Source: Nocardiopsis endophytica
GTDB taxonomy: Bacteria; Actinomycetota; Actinomycetes; Streptosporangiales; Streptosporangiaceae
Direction of reading: 5' to 3'
DNA: 64,000 nucleotides
NCBI RefSeq assembly: GCF_027706725.1
Contig: NZ_JAQFWQ010000017.1
Span: 20,301 to 84,300 of the forward strand
Both the position numbers and the translations under genes were made by a program. Every line of letters starts with the position of its first letter. The first letter of the stretch is position 1. The notes beneath the pieces were generated by a model. It was not told where the DNA came from, did no database searches, and worked only from the letters and a program-made list of their open reading frames with translations. Below are positions 54,384-63,519 of the stretch, piece after piece.

Positions 54384-55823
54384 TCAGGACAGGGCGCTCA
54401 TCACGTGCTTGACACGGGTGTAGTCCTCCAGGCTGTAGGCCGACAGGTCCTTGCCGTAGCCCGAGCCCTTGAACCCGCCGTGCGGCATCTCCGAGGTGAG
54501 GCCGCCGTGGGTGTTGACCCACACCGCGCCGAAGTCGAGTTCGGCGCTCACGCGCAGCGCGCGCCCGTGGTCGCGGGTCCACACCGACGACGCCAGGCCC
54601 TGCTCGACCCCGTTGGCCAGCTCGACCGCCTCGCCCTCGGTGGAGAAGGCCTGGACCGTGAGGACCGGGCCGAACACCTCCCCGCGCACGATCTCGTCGT
54701 CCTGCCGGAGCCCGGAGACGACGGTGGGGGCGATGAAGTAGCCGCGGTCGCCGACGCGCTCCCCGCCGGTCTCCACCTTGGCGTGGGCGGGCAGGCGCTC
54801 CAGGAGCCCGAGCACACGGCCGAACTGGTCGGCGTTGTTCAGCGGCCCGAAGTCGGACTCCTCGTCCACGGGGCGTCCGGTGCGCTGCTCGGCGGCGCGC
54901 GCGGCGAGTTCGGCGGTGAACTCCTCGCGGATCGACTCGTGCACGATGACCCGGCTGGCGGCGGTGCAGTCCTGCCCCGCGTTGAGGAATCCGCCCGCGA
55001 GGATGCCCTCCACGGCCCCGACGATGTCGGCGTCCTCGAACACGACGGCCGGGGCGTTGCCTCCCAGCTCCAGGTGCGGGCGCTTCAGGTCCTCGGAGGC
55101 GGACTTGGCGACCTGGATGCCCGCACGCGTGGACCCGGTGAGCGACACCAGCTGCGGGACGCGGTGCTCGACCACCAGGCGCCCGGTGTCGCGGTCCCCC
55201 GGCAGGACGTTCAACGCCCCCTCGGGCAGGTGCGGCGCGGCGATCTCGGCGAGCATCACCGTGGTGGTGGGGGTGCTCTCGGCGGGCTTGAGGACGACGG
55301 TGTTGCCCGCCGCCAGGGCGGGGGCGATCTTCCACACCGCCATCATCAGCGGGTAGTTCCACGGCGTGATCTGGGCGCAGACCCCCACGGGCTCCCTGCG
55401 CACCCAGGAGGTGAACCCCGTCTCGTACTCGGCGGCCGAACGGCCCTCCAGATGGCGGGCGGCTCCCGCGAAGAAGCGCAGGTTGTCCACGCACATCGGG
55501 ATCTCCTCCTCCAGCACGGAGGAGCGGGGCTTGCCGGTCTCGCGGCACTCGGCGTCGGCGAACTCCCCGGCGCGCTCCCGCAGGGCGTCGGCGATGGCCA
55601 GCAGGGCGTCCTGGCGCCGCGCCGGAGACGCCTTGCGCCAGGCACGGAACGCGCGCTGCGCGGCCTGCATGGCCGCCTCCACCTCGGCGGGACCGCAGAC
55701 GGCCGCGGCGCCCGCGCGCGCTTCGGTCACCGGGTCGGTCAGGTCCATGGCGCGGCCGTCCGCGGGCGGAACGAAGTCCCCGTCGATGAAGGCCGGAAGG
55801 GTGTCGAAGTCGCGGGTGCGCAT
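54384..55823 (-). CDS. NAD-dependent aldehyde dehydrogenase
   Basis: 479 residues, the usual length. Catalytic Glu252 in LELGGNAP and nucleophile Cys286 in NAGQDCTAAS are present, with PWNYPLMM and GSTRAGIQVAK for NAD binding. The sequence is close in style to gamma-aminobutyraldehyde/4-guanidinobutyraldehyde dehydrogenases. The start has AAGGAG upstream. It is the last gene of the catabolic operon (72 nt after the permease). Oxidation of an amino- or guanidino-aldehyde is inferred from the neighbours. Confidence 0.92.
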   Translation of the reverse strand: MRTRDFDTLPAFIDGDFVPPADGRAMDLTDPVTEARAGAAAVCGPAEVEAAMQAAQRAFRAWRKASPARRQDALLAIADALRERAGEFADAECRETGKPRSSVLEEEIPMCVDNLRFFAGAARHLEGRSAAEYETGFTSWVRREPVGVCAQITPWNYPLMMAVWKIAPALAAGNTVVLKPAESTPTTTVMLAEIAAPHLPEGALNVLPGDRDTGRLVVEHRVPQLVSLTGSTRAGIQVAKSASEDLKRPHLELGGNAPAVVFEDADIVGAVEGILAGGFLNAGQDCTAASRVIVHESIREEFTAELAARAAEQRTGRPVDEESDFGPLNNADQFGRVLGLLERLPAHAKVETGGERVGDRGYFIAPTVVSGLRQDDEIVRGEVFGPVLTVQAFSTEGEAVELANGVEQGLASSVWTRDHGRALRVSAELDFGAVWVNTHGGLTSEMPHGGFKGSGYGKDLSAYSLEDYTRVKHVMSALS

Positions 55824-55895
55824 GGCGCTCTCCTTGTGTGGTCGGGGACCGGCCCGTGCCGCGTCGGGGCGCGGGCCAGCGGCGGTCCTGGTCGG

Positions 55896-57407
55896 TCAGG
55901 GGACCGCAGGCTCCGGCTCGGGGCTCTGCTCGCCTTCGGGGGCCGGGGTGCAAGGCACCCAGCGCGGGCCCAGCGGACCGAACACCCCGCGCGGCTCGGG
56001 CGCCGCCACCAGGGCGACGGGGTAGGCGAGCGCCGCCGTCACCAGGGCGACGGGCAGGCTGAGGTCGACGCCGCCGGCGAGGTCGCCGAGCGGCCCGACC
56101 AGCAGCGGTGTGTTGGCGAACAGCAGCCCCATCACGGCGGCGAGGCCCCAGGCGGTGCCCGCCCGCCAGTTGATGCCGCGCGTGAACCAGTAGGCGCCGC
56201 CGCGCCGCCCCTCGTTGAAGACCTGCAGGTCCTCGACCAGGTAGTGGCCCCGGCGGAACAGGTAGCCGAGCATCAGCACCACCATCCACGGCGAGGTCAG
56301 CAGCACGATGAGGATCGCCAGCGCGTTGATGGTGTCGACCGCCTCGAACACGAACGCCCCGGTGAACACCAGCACCAGCGCGAGCGCCCCCACCACGACC
56401 GTGCCCTGGACCCGGTTCAGGCGCGGCACCAGCGAGGAGAAGTCCAGGCCCGTGCCGTACAGGGCGGTGGTGCCGGTGGACAGCCCGCCGATGACGGCGA
56501 CCAGCAGCAGCGGCACCGCGTACCACCCCGGCGAGGCGGCCACCAGGCCGGCGACGTAGTCGCCCGGGTCGGCCACCAGGGTGGCGGTGGCCACGCCGAA
56601 CCCGAACGGCAGCAGCGTGGCCAGCTGCGCCAGGAAGGGGGCCGCCAGCAGGCGCGGGACGGAGGTGGTGGCGGGGATGTAGCGGGCCCAGTCGCCGAGG
56701 AACCCGCCGAAGGAGACCGGGTTGGCCATGATCGTCAGCACCGCCAGCACCCACGTCGGCCAGAAGCCGCCGAGCAGGTACTCCCCCGTGCCGGAGTAGG
56801 AGGGGTCGAACGCGCCGCCGTAGGCGACCGCGCCGAGCAGCATCAGTGCGCTCCCGGCGACCACCGCCACCTTGTTGACCAGCAGCATGAACTGGTAGCC
56901 GTACACGCACACCGCGAACACCGCCAGCGCGATGGCGCCGTAGGCGGCGGCCCGGACGGCGTCGCCGCCGCCCAGGCCCAGGCGGGCGGTGGCCCCGGCG
57001 ATCGCGTCGCCGCTCACCCACACCGAGATGGAGAAGAAGGCCACGGCGGTCAGCAGCGACAGCAGCGAGCCCAGGCCGCGTCCCACGACTCCGAAGTGGG
57101 CGCCGGAGGAGACCGCGTTGTTGGTGCGCGTGCGCGGGGCGAACAGCGCCATGGGCGCCAGGATGAGCGCGCCGAGCACCACCCCGGCCGCCGTGGCCGC
57201 GGCGGCCGCCCAGAAGCCCAGGCCGTAGGCGATGGGCAGGGTGCCCAGGATGATCGTGGCGAAGGTGTTGGCGCCGCCGAAGGCGAGGCGGAACAGGTCG
57301 AACGGGCCGGAGGTCTGCGCGGCGGGCGGCAGCGGCGCCACCCCGTAGGCCTCCACCTCGGTGGCGCGCTGGCGCCGCCGAGGCGCCTCGGTTCGCTGGT
57401 CGGTCAT
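55896..57407 (-). CDS. NCS1 family permease (cytosine/purine/allantoin type)
   Basis: 503 residues with about 12 membrane helices and the NCS1 pattern: PFDLFRLAFGGANTFATIILG near the start, and NNAVSSGAHFGVVGRGLG. NCS1 carriers import nucleobases, hydantoins, allantoin or thiamine with Na+ or H+. Its place among arginine/polyamine-type enzymes suggests import of a nitrogenous substrate of this operon. It is 118 nt after the ThDP enzyme gene. Confidence 0.9.
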   Translation of the reverse strand: MTDQRTEAPRRRQRATEVEAYGVAPLPPAAQTSGPFDLFRLAFGGANTFATIILGTLPIAYGLGFWAAAAATAAGVVLGALILAPMALFAPRTRTNNAVSSGAHFGVVGRGLGSLLSLLTAVAFFSISVWVSGDAIAGATARLGLGGGDAVRAAAYGAIALAVFAVCVYGYQFMLLVNKVAVVAGSALMLLGAVAYGGAFDPSYSGTGEYLLGGFWPTWVLAVLTIMANPVSFGGFLGDWARYIPATTSVPRLLAAPFLAQLATLLPFGFGVATATLVADPGDYVAGLVAASPGWYAVPLLLVAVIGGLSTGTTALYGTGLDFSSLVPRLNRVQGTVVVGALALVLVFTGAFVFEAVDTINALAILIVLLTSPWMVVLMLGYLFRRGHYLVEDLQVFNEGRRGGAYWFTRGINWRAGTAWGLAAVMGLLFANTPLLVGPLGDLAGGVDLSLPVALVTAALAYPVALVAAPEPRGVFGPLGPRWVPCTPAPEGEQSPEPEPAVP

Positions 57408-57525
57408 GGCTCATCTCCTGGAGGCGGAGTGGAGGGGACGGGGGATGCCGCCGGGTGCGGAGGGGCGGCGCGCGCTCCCGTGGGTCCGGGGGCGCGACGC
57501 CGCCGACCGGAGCCGCAGGGCCCGG

Positions 57526-59148
57526 TCAGTCCAGGTGGGTGGGGGCGAACATGCGCAGGACGGCGGGGAGCACGACGACGCTGGGGCCGGGCGCGGCCAA
57601 GGCGGCGGCCAGATCGTCGCGGAGCCGTTCGACGCCGGTCAGCACCGCGGGCACCCCGAAGGACCCGGCGAGCGCGGTGAAGTCGGGGCGCGCGAGCTCG
57701 GTGTGCGAGGCGCGGCCGAAGGCGCCGTTCATGTACTCGCGCAGGATGCCGTAGCCGCCGTCGTCGACGATCAGCCACGTGACGTCGAGGTCGTGCTGGC
57801 GCGCGGTGGCCAGCTCGGCGATGCCGTACATGGCGCCGCCGTCGCCGGAGACCGCGAGCACCGGGCCGTCGTGGGCGGCGGCCGCGCCGAGCGCGGCGGG
57901 CAGGCCGTAGCCGAGTCCTCCGGTCCCCTGCGCGCTGTGCATGGCGCCGCCGCGCGGGTCCCAGGCCGACCAGGCCCAGTACCCCAGGATCGTCATGTCC
58001 CAATAGCTCGGGGCGGTGTCGGGCAGGGCATCGCGCACGGCTTGGAGGACGCGGGTCTCGGTCTCCAGGCCCTGTCCTGCGAGGCGGTCGGCGACCGCGC
58101 GCTTGACGTCCGCGGTCTCGTGCTCGGCCCGTTCGGAGCGCGCGCGGGGCGTGACGCGGGCGGCGACGGCCTCAAGGGCGAGGGCGGCGTCGGCGTGGAT
58201 GCCGAGGGCGGGGCCGTTGGCCTCCAGCTTGCCCGGGTCGGCCTCGATCTGGACGACCCGTCCCTTGGGGCGCATCGTGTGGTAGTTGCTGGACAGCTCG
58301 CCCAGGCCGGAGCCGACCACGAGCAGCACGTCGGCCTGTTCGAGGTAGGCGGTGGTGTGCCGGTCCTCCAGCCAGGACTGCAGGGAAAGCGGGTGTTCCC
58401 AGGGGAAGGCGTCCTTGCCGCCGAAGGTGCAGGCGACCGGCGCCTGCAGGTGTTCGGCCAGGCGCAGCAGCGCTCCCTGCGCCCGGGCCCGGGAGACGCC
58501 GCCCCCTGCGAGGATGACGGGCCGCTCCGCCCCGTCGAGCAAGCGCACGGCCTCGTCGACGAGTTCAGCGCGCGGGCGCAGCGGCACCGGTGAGCCGTCG
58601 ACGTCGGACACGGGCGGCAGCTCCACCGGGGCGAGGAGGACGTCCTGCGGGATCTCCACCCACGTGGGGCCCGCCGGTGCGGCGGCGGCGCTGCGCCAGG
58701 CCTCGGCGATCGCCGATGGGATCTGCGAGGCCTGGCGCACCGTGTGCACGGACTTGACGACGCCGCGCGCCGAGGCCGACTGGTCGGGGAGCTCGTGCAG
58801 GAAGCCGCGCCGGGCGCCGCCCAGCCCCTCGGAGGGGATCTGGCTGCTGATGCACAGCACCGGTGCGGACGCGGCCGCCGACTCCTGGAGGGAGGCCAGG
58901 GTCAGCAGGGCGCCGGGGCCGGTCGACACCAGCAGCGGGGTCACCTCGCCGGTCAAGCGCGCGTGGCCGTCGGCTGCGAACGCGGCGTTGTTCTCGACCC
59001 GGCTGGAGACGAACCGCACCTCGGGGCGGGAGTGCAGGGCGTCGAACAGCCCCAGCGCGTGCTGCCCGGGGATGCCGAAGGCGGTGCGGGCTCCCAGGGC
59101 GATCAGCGTCTCGACGGCGACGTCGCCGCCGTTGCGGGGTCGTGTCAC
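57526..59148 (-). CDS. thiamine diphosphate-dependent decarboxylase/lyase, 2-ketoarginine decarboxylase-like
   Basis: 540 residues in the acetolactate synthase-like superfamily: catalytic Glu52 in SRVENNAAFAADG, the central FAD/NAD-like domain, and the ThDP motif GDGGAMYGIAEL...DDGGYG. The neighbours (aldehyde dehydrogenase and ureohydrolase) are the next two steps after AruI, the 2-ketoarginine decarboxylase, which makes 4-guanidinobutyraldehyde. That assignment is by context; acetolactate synthase or other 2-oxoacid decarboxylase activity is possible. It lies 46 nt after the ureohydrolase gene. Confidence 0.85.
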   Translation of the reverse strand: MTRPRNGGDVAVETLIALGARTAFGIPGQHALGLFDALHSRPEVRFVSSRVENNAAFAADGHARLTGEVTPLLVSTGPGALLTLASLQESAAASAPVLCISSQIPSEGLGGARRGFLHELPDQSASARGVVKSVHTVRQASQIPSAIAEAWRSAAAAPAGPTWVEIPQDVLLAPVELPPVSDVDGSPVPLRPRAELVDEAVRLLDGAERPVILAGGGVSRARAQGALLRLAEHLQAPVACTFGGKDAFPWEHPLSLQSWLEDRHTTAYLEQADVLLVVGSGLGELSSNYHTMRPKGRVVQIEADPGKLEANGPALGIHADAALALEAVAARVTPRARSERAEHETADVKRAVADRLAGQGLETETRVLQAVRDALPDTAPSYWDMTILGYWAWSAWDPRGGAMHSAQGTGGLGYGLPAALGAAAAHDGPVLAVSGDGGAMYGIAELATARQHDLDVTWLIVDDGGYGILREYMNGAFGRASHTELARPDFTALAGSFGVPAVLTGVERLRDDLAAALAAPGPSVVVLPAVLRMFAPTHLD

Positions 59149-59194
59149 GGTGGACGGCCTTTCGGTGCGGTGAGGTGGGGGACCCGTGCGGGGC

Positions 59195-60136
59195 TCAGCG
59201 CTTCAGGGCGAGGACGCTGACGAGGTCGTAGGCGACGTGGCAGGCGGCGGTGGCGGTGATCTGCGCGTGGTCGTAGGCCGGGGCGACCTCCACCACGTCG
59301 GCGCCGACCAGGTTGCACGAGCCCAGGCCGCGCAGGATCTCCAGCAGCTCGCGGCTGGTGATGCCGCCCGCCTCGGGGGTGCCGGTCCCCGGGGCGTGCG
59401 CCGGGTCGAGCACGTCGATGTCGACCGAGACGTACAGCGGCCGGTCCCCCACCCGCTGGCGGAGCGCGTCGGAGATCTCGTCGACGCCCTTGCGCATCAC
59501 GTCGGCCGCGGTGACGATGCCGAACCCGAACCGGCGGTCGTCCTCCAGGTCCTTCTTGCCGTAGAGGGGGCCGCGGGTGCCGACGTGGCAGATGGCCTCG
59601 GTGTCGAGGATGCCCTCCTCCACGGCGCGGCGGAACGGGGTGCCGTGGGTGTAGGGCTCGCCGAAGTAGGTGTCCCAGGTGTCCAGGTGGGCGTCGAAGT
59701 GGACCATGGCGATCGGGCCGTGCTGGGCGTGCAGGGCGCGCAGCAGCGGGAGCGCGATGGTGTGGTCGCCGCCCAGGGTGACCATGCGGGTGCCCCCCTG
59801 GATGAACCCGGTGGCGGCCTCCTGGAGGGTCTCCACGGCGTCGCCGATGGAGAAGGGGTTGACGGCGATGTCGCCGCCGTCGGCCACCTGGACCTCGGCG
59901 AAGGGCGACACGTCCAGGCCGGGGTTGTAGGGGCGCAGGAGCCGGCTGGCCTCGCGGATGGACGCGGGGCCGAAGCGCGCGCCGGGCCGGTAGGACACGC
60001 CCGTGTCGAAGGGCACGCCCACCACCGCGATTCCGGCGTGGTCGACCTGGTCCAGCCGGGGCAGGCGGGCGAAGGTCGCCGGCCCGGCGAACCGGGGGAC
60101 GCGGCTGGAGTCGGTGGGGCCGATCGGTGCGGACAT
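59195..60136 (-). CDS. agmatinase/guanidinobutyrase family ureohydrolase
   Basis: 313 residues with the binuclear manganese ligands of ureohydrolases: His125 in GGDHT, Asp148, His150 and Asp152 in DAHLD, Asp239 and Asp241 in SVDIDVLDP. It releases urea from a guanidino compound: agmatine, 4-guanidinobutyrate or similar. With a keto-acid decarboxylase and an aldehyde dehydrogenase beside it, guanidinobutyrase (GbuA-like) is the better guess. The ATG giving MSAPIGP was chosen because the longer frame upstream is low-complexity. Confidence 0.92.
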   Translation of the reverse strand: MSAPIGPTDSSRVPRFAGPATFARLPRLDQVDHAGIAVVGVPFDTGVSYRPGARFGPASIREASRLLRPYNPGLDVSPFAEVQVADGGDIAVNPFSIGDAVETLQEAATGFIQGGTRMVTLGGDHTIALPLLRALHAQHGPIAMVHFDAHLDTWDTYFGEPYTHGTPFRRAVEEGILDTEAICHVGTRGPLYGKKDLEDDRRFGFGIVTAADVMRKGVDEISDALRQRVGDRPLYVSVDIDVLDPAHAPGTGTPEAGGITSRELLEILRGLGSCNLVGADVVEVAPAYDHAQITATAACHVAYDLVSVLALKR

Positions 60137-60209
60137 CGTCGTACGCCTCTCGTTCGTCGTTTCGGATCCGCTGCGGTCGGCAGCGGGGGGGGAGCGGGGG
60201 CGGGCCCGG

Positions 60210-61724
60210 TCAGCCCGCGCCCTCGGGTTCGCGTGCGGGGGCCGCTTCGGCGCCGGCGTCGGGCTCGCCCCGCACACGGCGCTGCCAGGCGTCGAGGACG
60301 GCGGGCGCGGTGGGCCGGGTGGCGAGGCTGACCGCGATGTAGGCGGCCAGCGAGGCGCCAAGGCCGTAGTAGATGGCCTCGTTGGCGAGCATCCCCTTGG
60401 CGGCCATGGTGGCGATGACGGTCGCGGCGCCCACGAGCATGGAGGCCAGCGCGCCCGCGCGGGTGCCGCGCCGCCACACCAGGCCGCCGAGGATGGCGAC
60501 GAGCAGGCCGCCCACGAGGATGTTGTAGGCGACGGTCAGCCCGGCGACCACGTCGTCGACGAGCAGGGACACGGCGATGGTCCCGGCGCCCAGCACCAGG
60601 GTGGTGATCCGGTTGGAGGCGACCTCGTCGCGCTCGCCCTCGGCCGCGCCCTCGGTCGCGCCGGCGGGGGCTCCGGCGGGGGCGCCGCGCCGCCACAGCC
60701 GCCGGACCTCCGGCAGCAGGTCGGTGGAGGTCACCGCGGAGCAGGCGATCAGGGCGCCGCTGGCGGTGGACATGACCGCCGACAGGGCGGCGGCCAGCAC
60801 CAGCCCGGCCAGCCCGGTCGGCAGGGTGTCGGCGACGATGACGGAGAAGGCGTCGTCGGGGTTGTCCAGCCCGGGGAAGAGCACGGCGGCGGAGGTACCG
60901 ATGAGCGCTCCGGCCACGGCGTAGACCAGGCAGTAGACCCCGGCGCCCAGCCCGCCGCCGGTGACGGTGGCGTCGTTGCGGCCGGTGAAGACGCGCTGCC
61001 AGATGTCCTGCCCGATGAGGATCCCCAGCGCGTAGATGAGGAAGTAGGTGAAGATGGTGCCGCCGCCGATGGTGAACGGGGCGAAGTGGTCCGGGCCCAG
61101 GGCCTCGCGCATCCCGGAGAACCCCCCGGCGTGCCAGACCGCCACCGGGGTGAGGACCAGCAGCAGGCCGAAGGTCTTGATGAGGAACTGGGCCATGTCG
61201 GTCAGCGTCACCGACCACATGCCGCCCAGGGTCGAGTAGGTCACCACGATCGCGCCGCCGAGGATGATGGCGACGGCGCGGGGCATGTCGAACAGCCCGC
61301 TGAAGACGGTGGAGAACGCCAGCGTGGAGGGCACCGTCAGCATGAACGTGTAGCCCCACATGACCAGCCCGGACACGGCGCGGGAGTTGCCGCCGTAGCG
61401 CAGGTCGAGCATCTGGGCCACGGTGTACACGCGCAGTCGGGAGATGCGGCGCGCGAAGAAGGCGTGCAGCAGGATGATGCCGACGCCGATCGCGCCGACC
61501 ATCCAGGCGCCGGAGAGGCCGTAGGTGTAGCCGAGCCCGACGCCGCCGATGGTGGAGGCGCCGCCGAGCACGACGGCGGCCATGGTGCCCGAGTACATGA
61601 ACGGGCCGAGTCGGCGGCCTGCGACCAGGTAGTCGCTCTTGTCGCGGGTGCGGCGCATGCCCCACCAACCGAGGGCGACCATGCCCGACAGGTAGAGCGC
61701 GATCACCGCGAGGTCGATCGTCAT
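60210..61724 (-). CDS. sodium:solute symporter (SSS family)
   Basis: 504 residues, about 13 membrane helices, with SSS motifs [34 protein letters not shown] and [14 protein letters not shown]. It imports an amino acid, sugar or guanidino compound with Na+. As the first gene of the operon, 73 nt upstream of the ureohydrolase, it is the likely uptake route for the operon substrate. Start ATG; divergent from the PucR-type regulator. Confidence 0.92.
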   Translation of the reverse strand: MTIDLAVIALYLSGMVALGWWGMRRTRDKSDYLVAGRRLGPFMYSGTMAAVVLGGASTIGGVGLGYTYGLSGAWMVGAIGVGIILLHAFFARRISRLRVYTVAQMLDLRYGGNSRAVSGLVMWGYTFMLTVPSTLAFSTVFSGLFDMPRAVAIILGGAIVVTYSTLGGMWSVTLTDMAQFLIKTFGLLLVLTPVAVWHAGGFSGMREALGPDHFAPFTIGGGTIFTYFLIYALGILIGQDIWQRVFTGRNDATVTGGGLGAGVYCLVYAVAGALIGTSAAVLFPGLDNPDDAFSVIVADTLPTGLAGLVLAAALSAVMSTASGALIACSAVTSTDLLPEVRRLWRRGAPAGAPAGATEGAAEGERDEVASNRITTLVLGAGTIAVSLLVDDVVAGLTVAYNILVGGLLVAILGGLVWRRGTRAGALASMLVGAATVIATMAAKGMLANEAIYYGLGASLAAYIAVSLATRPTAPAVLDAWQRRVRGEPDAGAEAAPAREPEGAG

Positions 61725-61794
61725 GCGTGCTCCTCGAACGGGGGAGAGTGTCCTGGCCTACGGGGGTCCGAGACCCGGATCACCGGATTCCTGC

Positions 61795-61824
61795 ACGTTA
61801 AAGGCGCATAAGGTGAGCTGTAAC
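61795..61824 (-). promoter_or_regulatory. possible promoter of the symporter-ureohydrolase operon
   Basis: On the minus strand GTTACA, an 18-nt spacer and TAACGT, about 70 nt upstream of the symporter start, within the 226-base divergent region shared with the PucR-type gene. Confidence 0.4.
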
Positions 61825-61950
61825 TGGATGTTCCGCACAGCTTGGCCCCGCAGCCTGGCCGTTCCGTCCCGTTCGTCCCTCCGCGCCGCCCCCCGCGCGC
61901 CGGAACGGGGACGCGCGCCCGGCCGATGCGGGCGAGCGGGAAGGGGGCGT

Positions 61951-63519
61951 ATGCACGGCGACGGGAGCGTCCCGCTCAAGCGCCTGTTGGACCGGCGCGA
62001 CCTGGGGCTGCGCGCGGTCGTGCTGCCCGAGGGCGAGCCTCCGTCGGTGCGCTGGGCGGCGGTGAGCGAGCTGCGCGACCCGGCCCCCTACCTGATCGGC
62101 GGGGAGCTGGTGCTCACCGCCGGGGTGAACATGTCCACCGCCGCGGACGACCTGGAGGCCTACGTGTCCGGGCTGGTGCGGGCCGGGGCGGGGGCCCTGG
62201 GGTTCGGGGTGACGCCCGTCTTCGACGAGGTCCCGCCGGAGCTGGTGGAGCGGTGCGCCGCGCACGGGCTGGCGCTGCTGGAGGTCGCGCGCTCCACACC
62301 GTTCGTGGCGGTGGGGCGCGCGGTGGGCGCCCTGGTGGAGGAGGGCCGCGTCGAGGAGGTGCGGCGGGTCAGCGAGGCCCACCGCGCGCTGGTGCGGTCG
62401 GTGACGGCGGCCGCCCCGGACGAGCGGGTACTGGCGACTCTGGCCGGCGCTCTGGGCTGCTGGGCCGTGCTGCTGGACGGGCAGGGCGCGGGGCCGCGCC
62501 TCACCGCCGCCTCCCCGCCGCGCGCCCTGGGGGCGGAGGTGGCCGAGCTGGCCGAGCGGCTGCGCCGCCCGCGGGGGCCGCGCAGCGCCAAGGCCGTGCT
62601 CGGCGGGGACGAGGTGTTCCTGCACGCGGTGGGCGAGCCGCCGCGCGAGCAGGGTGTGGTGGTGCTGGGGCGGCCCACACCGCTGGACATGGCCGAGCGG
62701 GCGGTGCTGGGCACGGCGGTGGCACTGCTCGGGCTGCTCTCGCGCGGGGCGTCCGCGGCGGTGCCGGGGCCGCTACTGTGCCGCCTGCTGCTGGACGGCG
62801 CGGGCGCACCGGATCTGGCCCCCATGGTGGCACCCCTGGCCGGTCGCCCCCCCTCTCCCGAATCCGGCCCGGCCGACACTGCGCCGGACACCTTCCGGGT
62901 CATCCACGCGGTCCGGGCAGGCCGGGGGCCCGCCCCTGCGCCGGCCGACGCGGCGGCGGCACTCGGCACGGAGCTGGCCGACCCGGGCACCCCCGGCGGG
63001 GAAGCGCCCTTGCGCGCCATCGTGGCCGACCGGGCCGACGGCGCCGCATCCCGCGGTGAGGGGCACACCGAGGCGCTGGACGCCCTCTACCGCAGGGGCT
63101 GGCTCGGGGCGATGAGCAGGGCGGTCGAGGTTGCGGACCTGCCCGAGGCCGACCGCGAGGCCGCCGCCCTTCTGTTCCGAGCGCGCGCGGCCGCCCGCCC
63201 CCTGATGGCACGGGAGAGGGAGGACCCGCTCGAAGCCGCCATCGACCCGGCGGCGGCGGGACGGGCGGCCACGGCCCTACTGGGGCCTTTGGCCGAGGAG
63301 ACCGAGTCGGCGGCGATGCTGCGGGAGACCCTGCGCGCATGGTTGGCAAGGAACGGCAACTGGGACCGGACCGCCACCGACCTGGGGGCGCACAGGAACA
63401 GCGTGCGGTACCGGGTCGGAAGGATCGAGCGCGACCTGGGCATCGACCTGTCCGACCCGGAACAGAGGATGAGGATGTGGTTCGCGGTGACGCGCATGCC
63501 GGGCACCGGACAGGGGTAA
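61951..63519 (+). CDS. PucR family transcriptional regulator
   Basis: 522 residues. Residues 1-140 are the PucR N-terminal purine-catabolism-type sensing domain (LKRLLDRRDLGLRAVVLPE, then YLIGGELVLTAG); the last 60 are the PucR helix-turn-helix (RAWLARNGNWDRTATDLGAHRNSVRYRVGRIERDLG). It probably senses a nitrogen metabolite and controls the divergent operon. The ATG was chosen for its GAAGGGGG ribosome binding site and because homology starts right after; the longer frame would overlap the symporter promoter. Confidence 0.9.
   Translation: MHGDGSVPLKRLLDRRDLGLRAVVLPEGEPPSVRWAAVSELRDPAPYLIGGELVLTAGVNMSTAADDLEAYVSGLVRAGAGALGFGVTPVFDEVPPELVERCAAHGLALLEVARSTPFVAVGRAVGALVEEGRVEEVRRVSEAHRALVRSVTAAAPDERVLATLAGALGCWAVLLDGQGAGPRLTAASPPRALGAEVAELAERLRRPRGPRSAKAVLGGDEVFLHAVGEPPREQGVVVLGRPTPLDMAERAVLGTAVALLGLLSRGASAAVPGPLLCRLLLDGAGAPDLAPMVAPLAGRPPSPESGPADTAPDTFRVIHAVRAGRGPAPAPADAAAALGTELADPGTPGGEAPLRAIVADRADGAASRGEGHTEALDALYRRGWLGAMSRAVEVADLPEADREAAALLFRARAAARPLMAREREDPLEAAIDPAAAGRAATALLGPLAEETESAAMLRETLRAWLARNGNWDRTATDLGAHRNSVRYRVGRIERDLGIDLSDPEQRMRMWFAVTRMPGTGQG

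Noticed and set aside
53998..57414. Very long open frame on the minus strand (over 1100 codons) and similar ones on the plus strand of this region
   Set aside because: They are shadows of the aldehyde dehydrogenase and NCS1 genes; Arg/Gly/Pro-rich composition and no motifs. GC-rich DNA gives long antisense frames.
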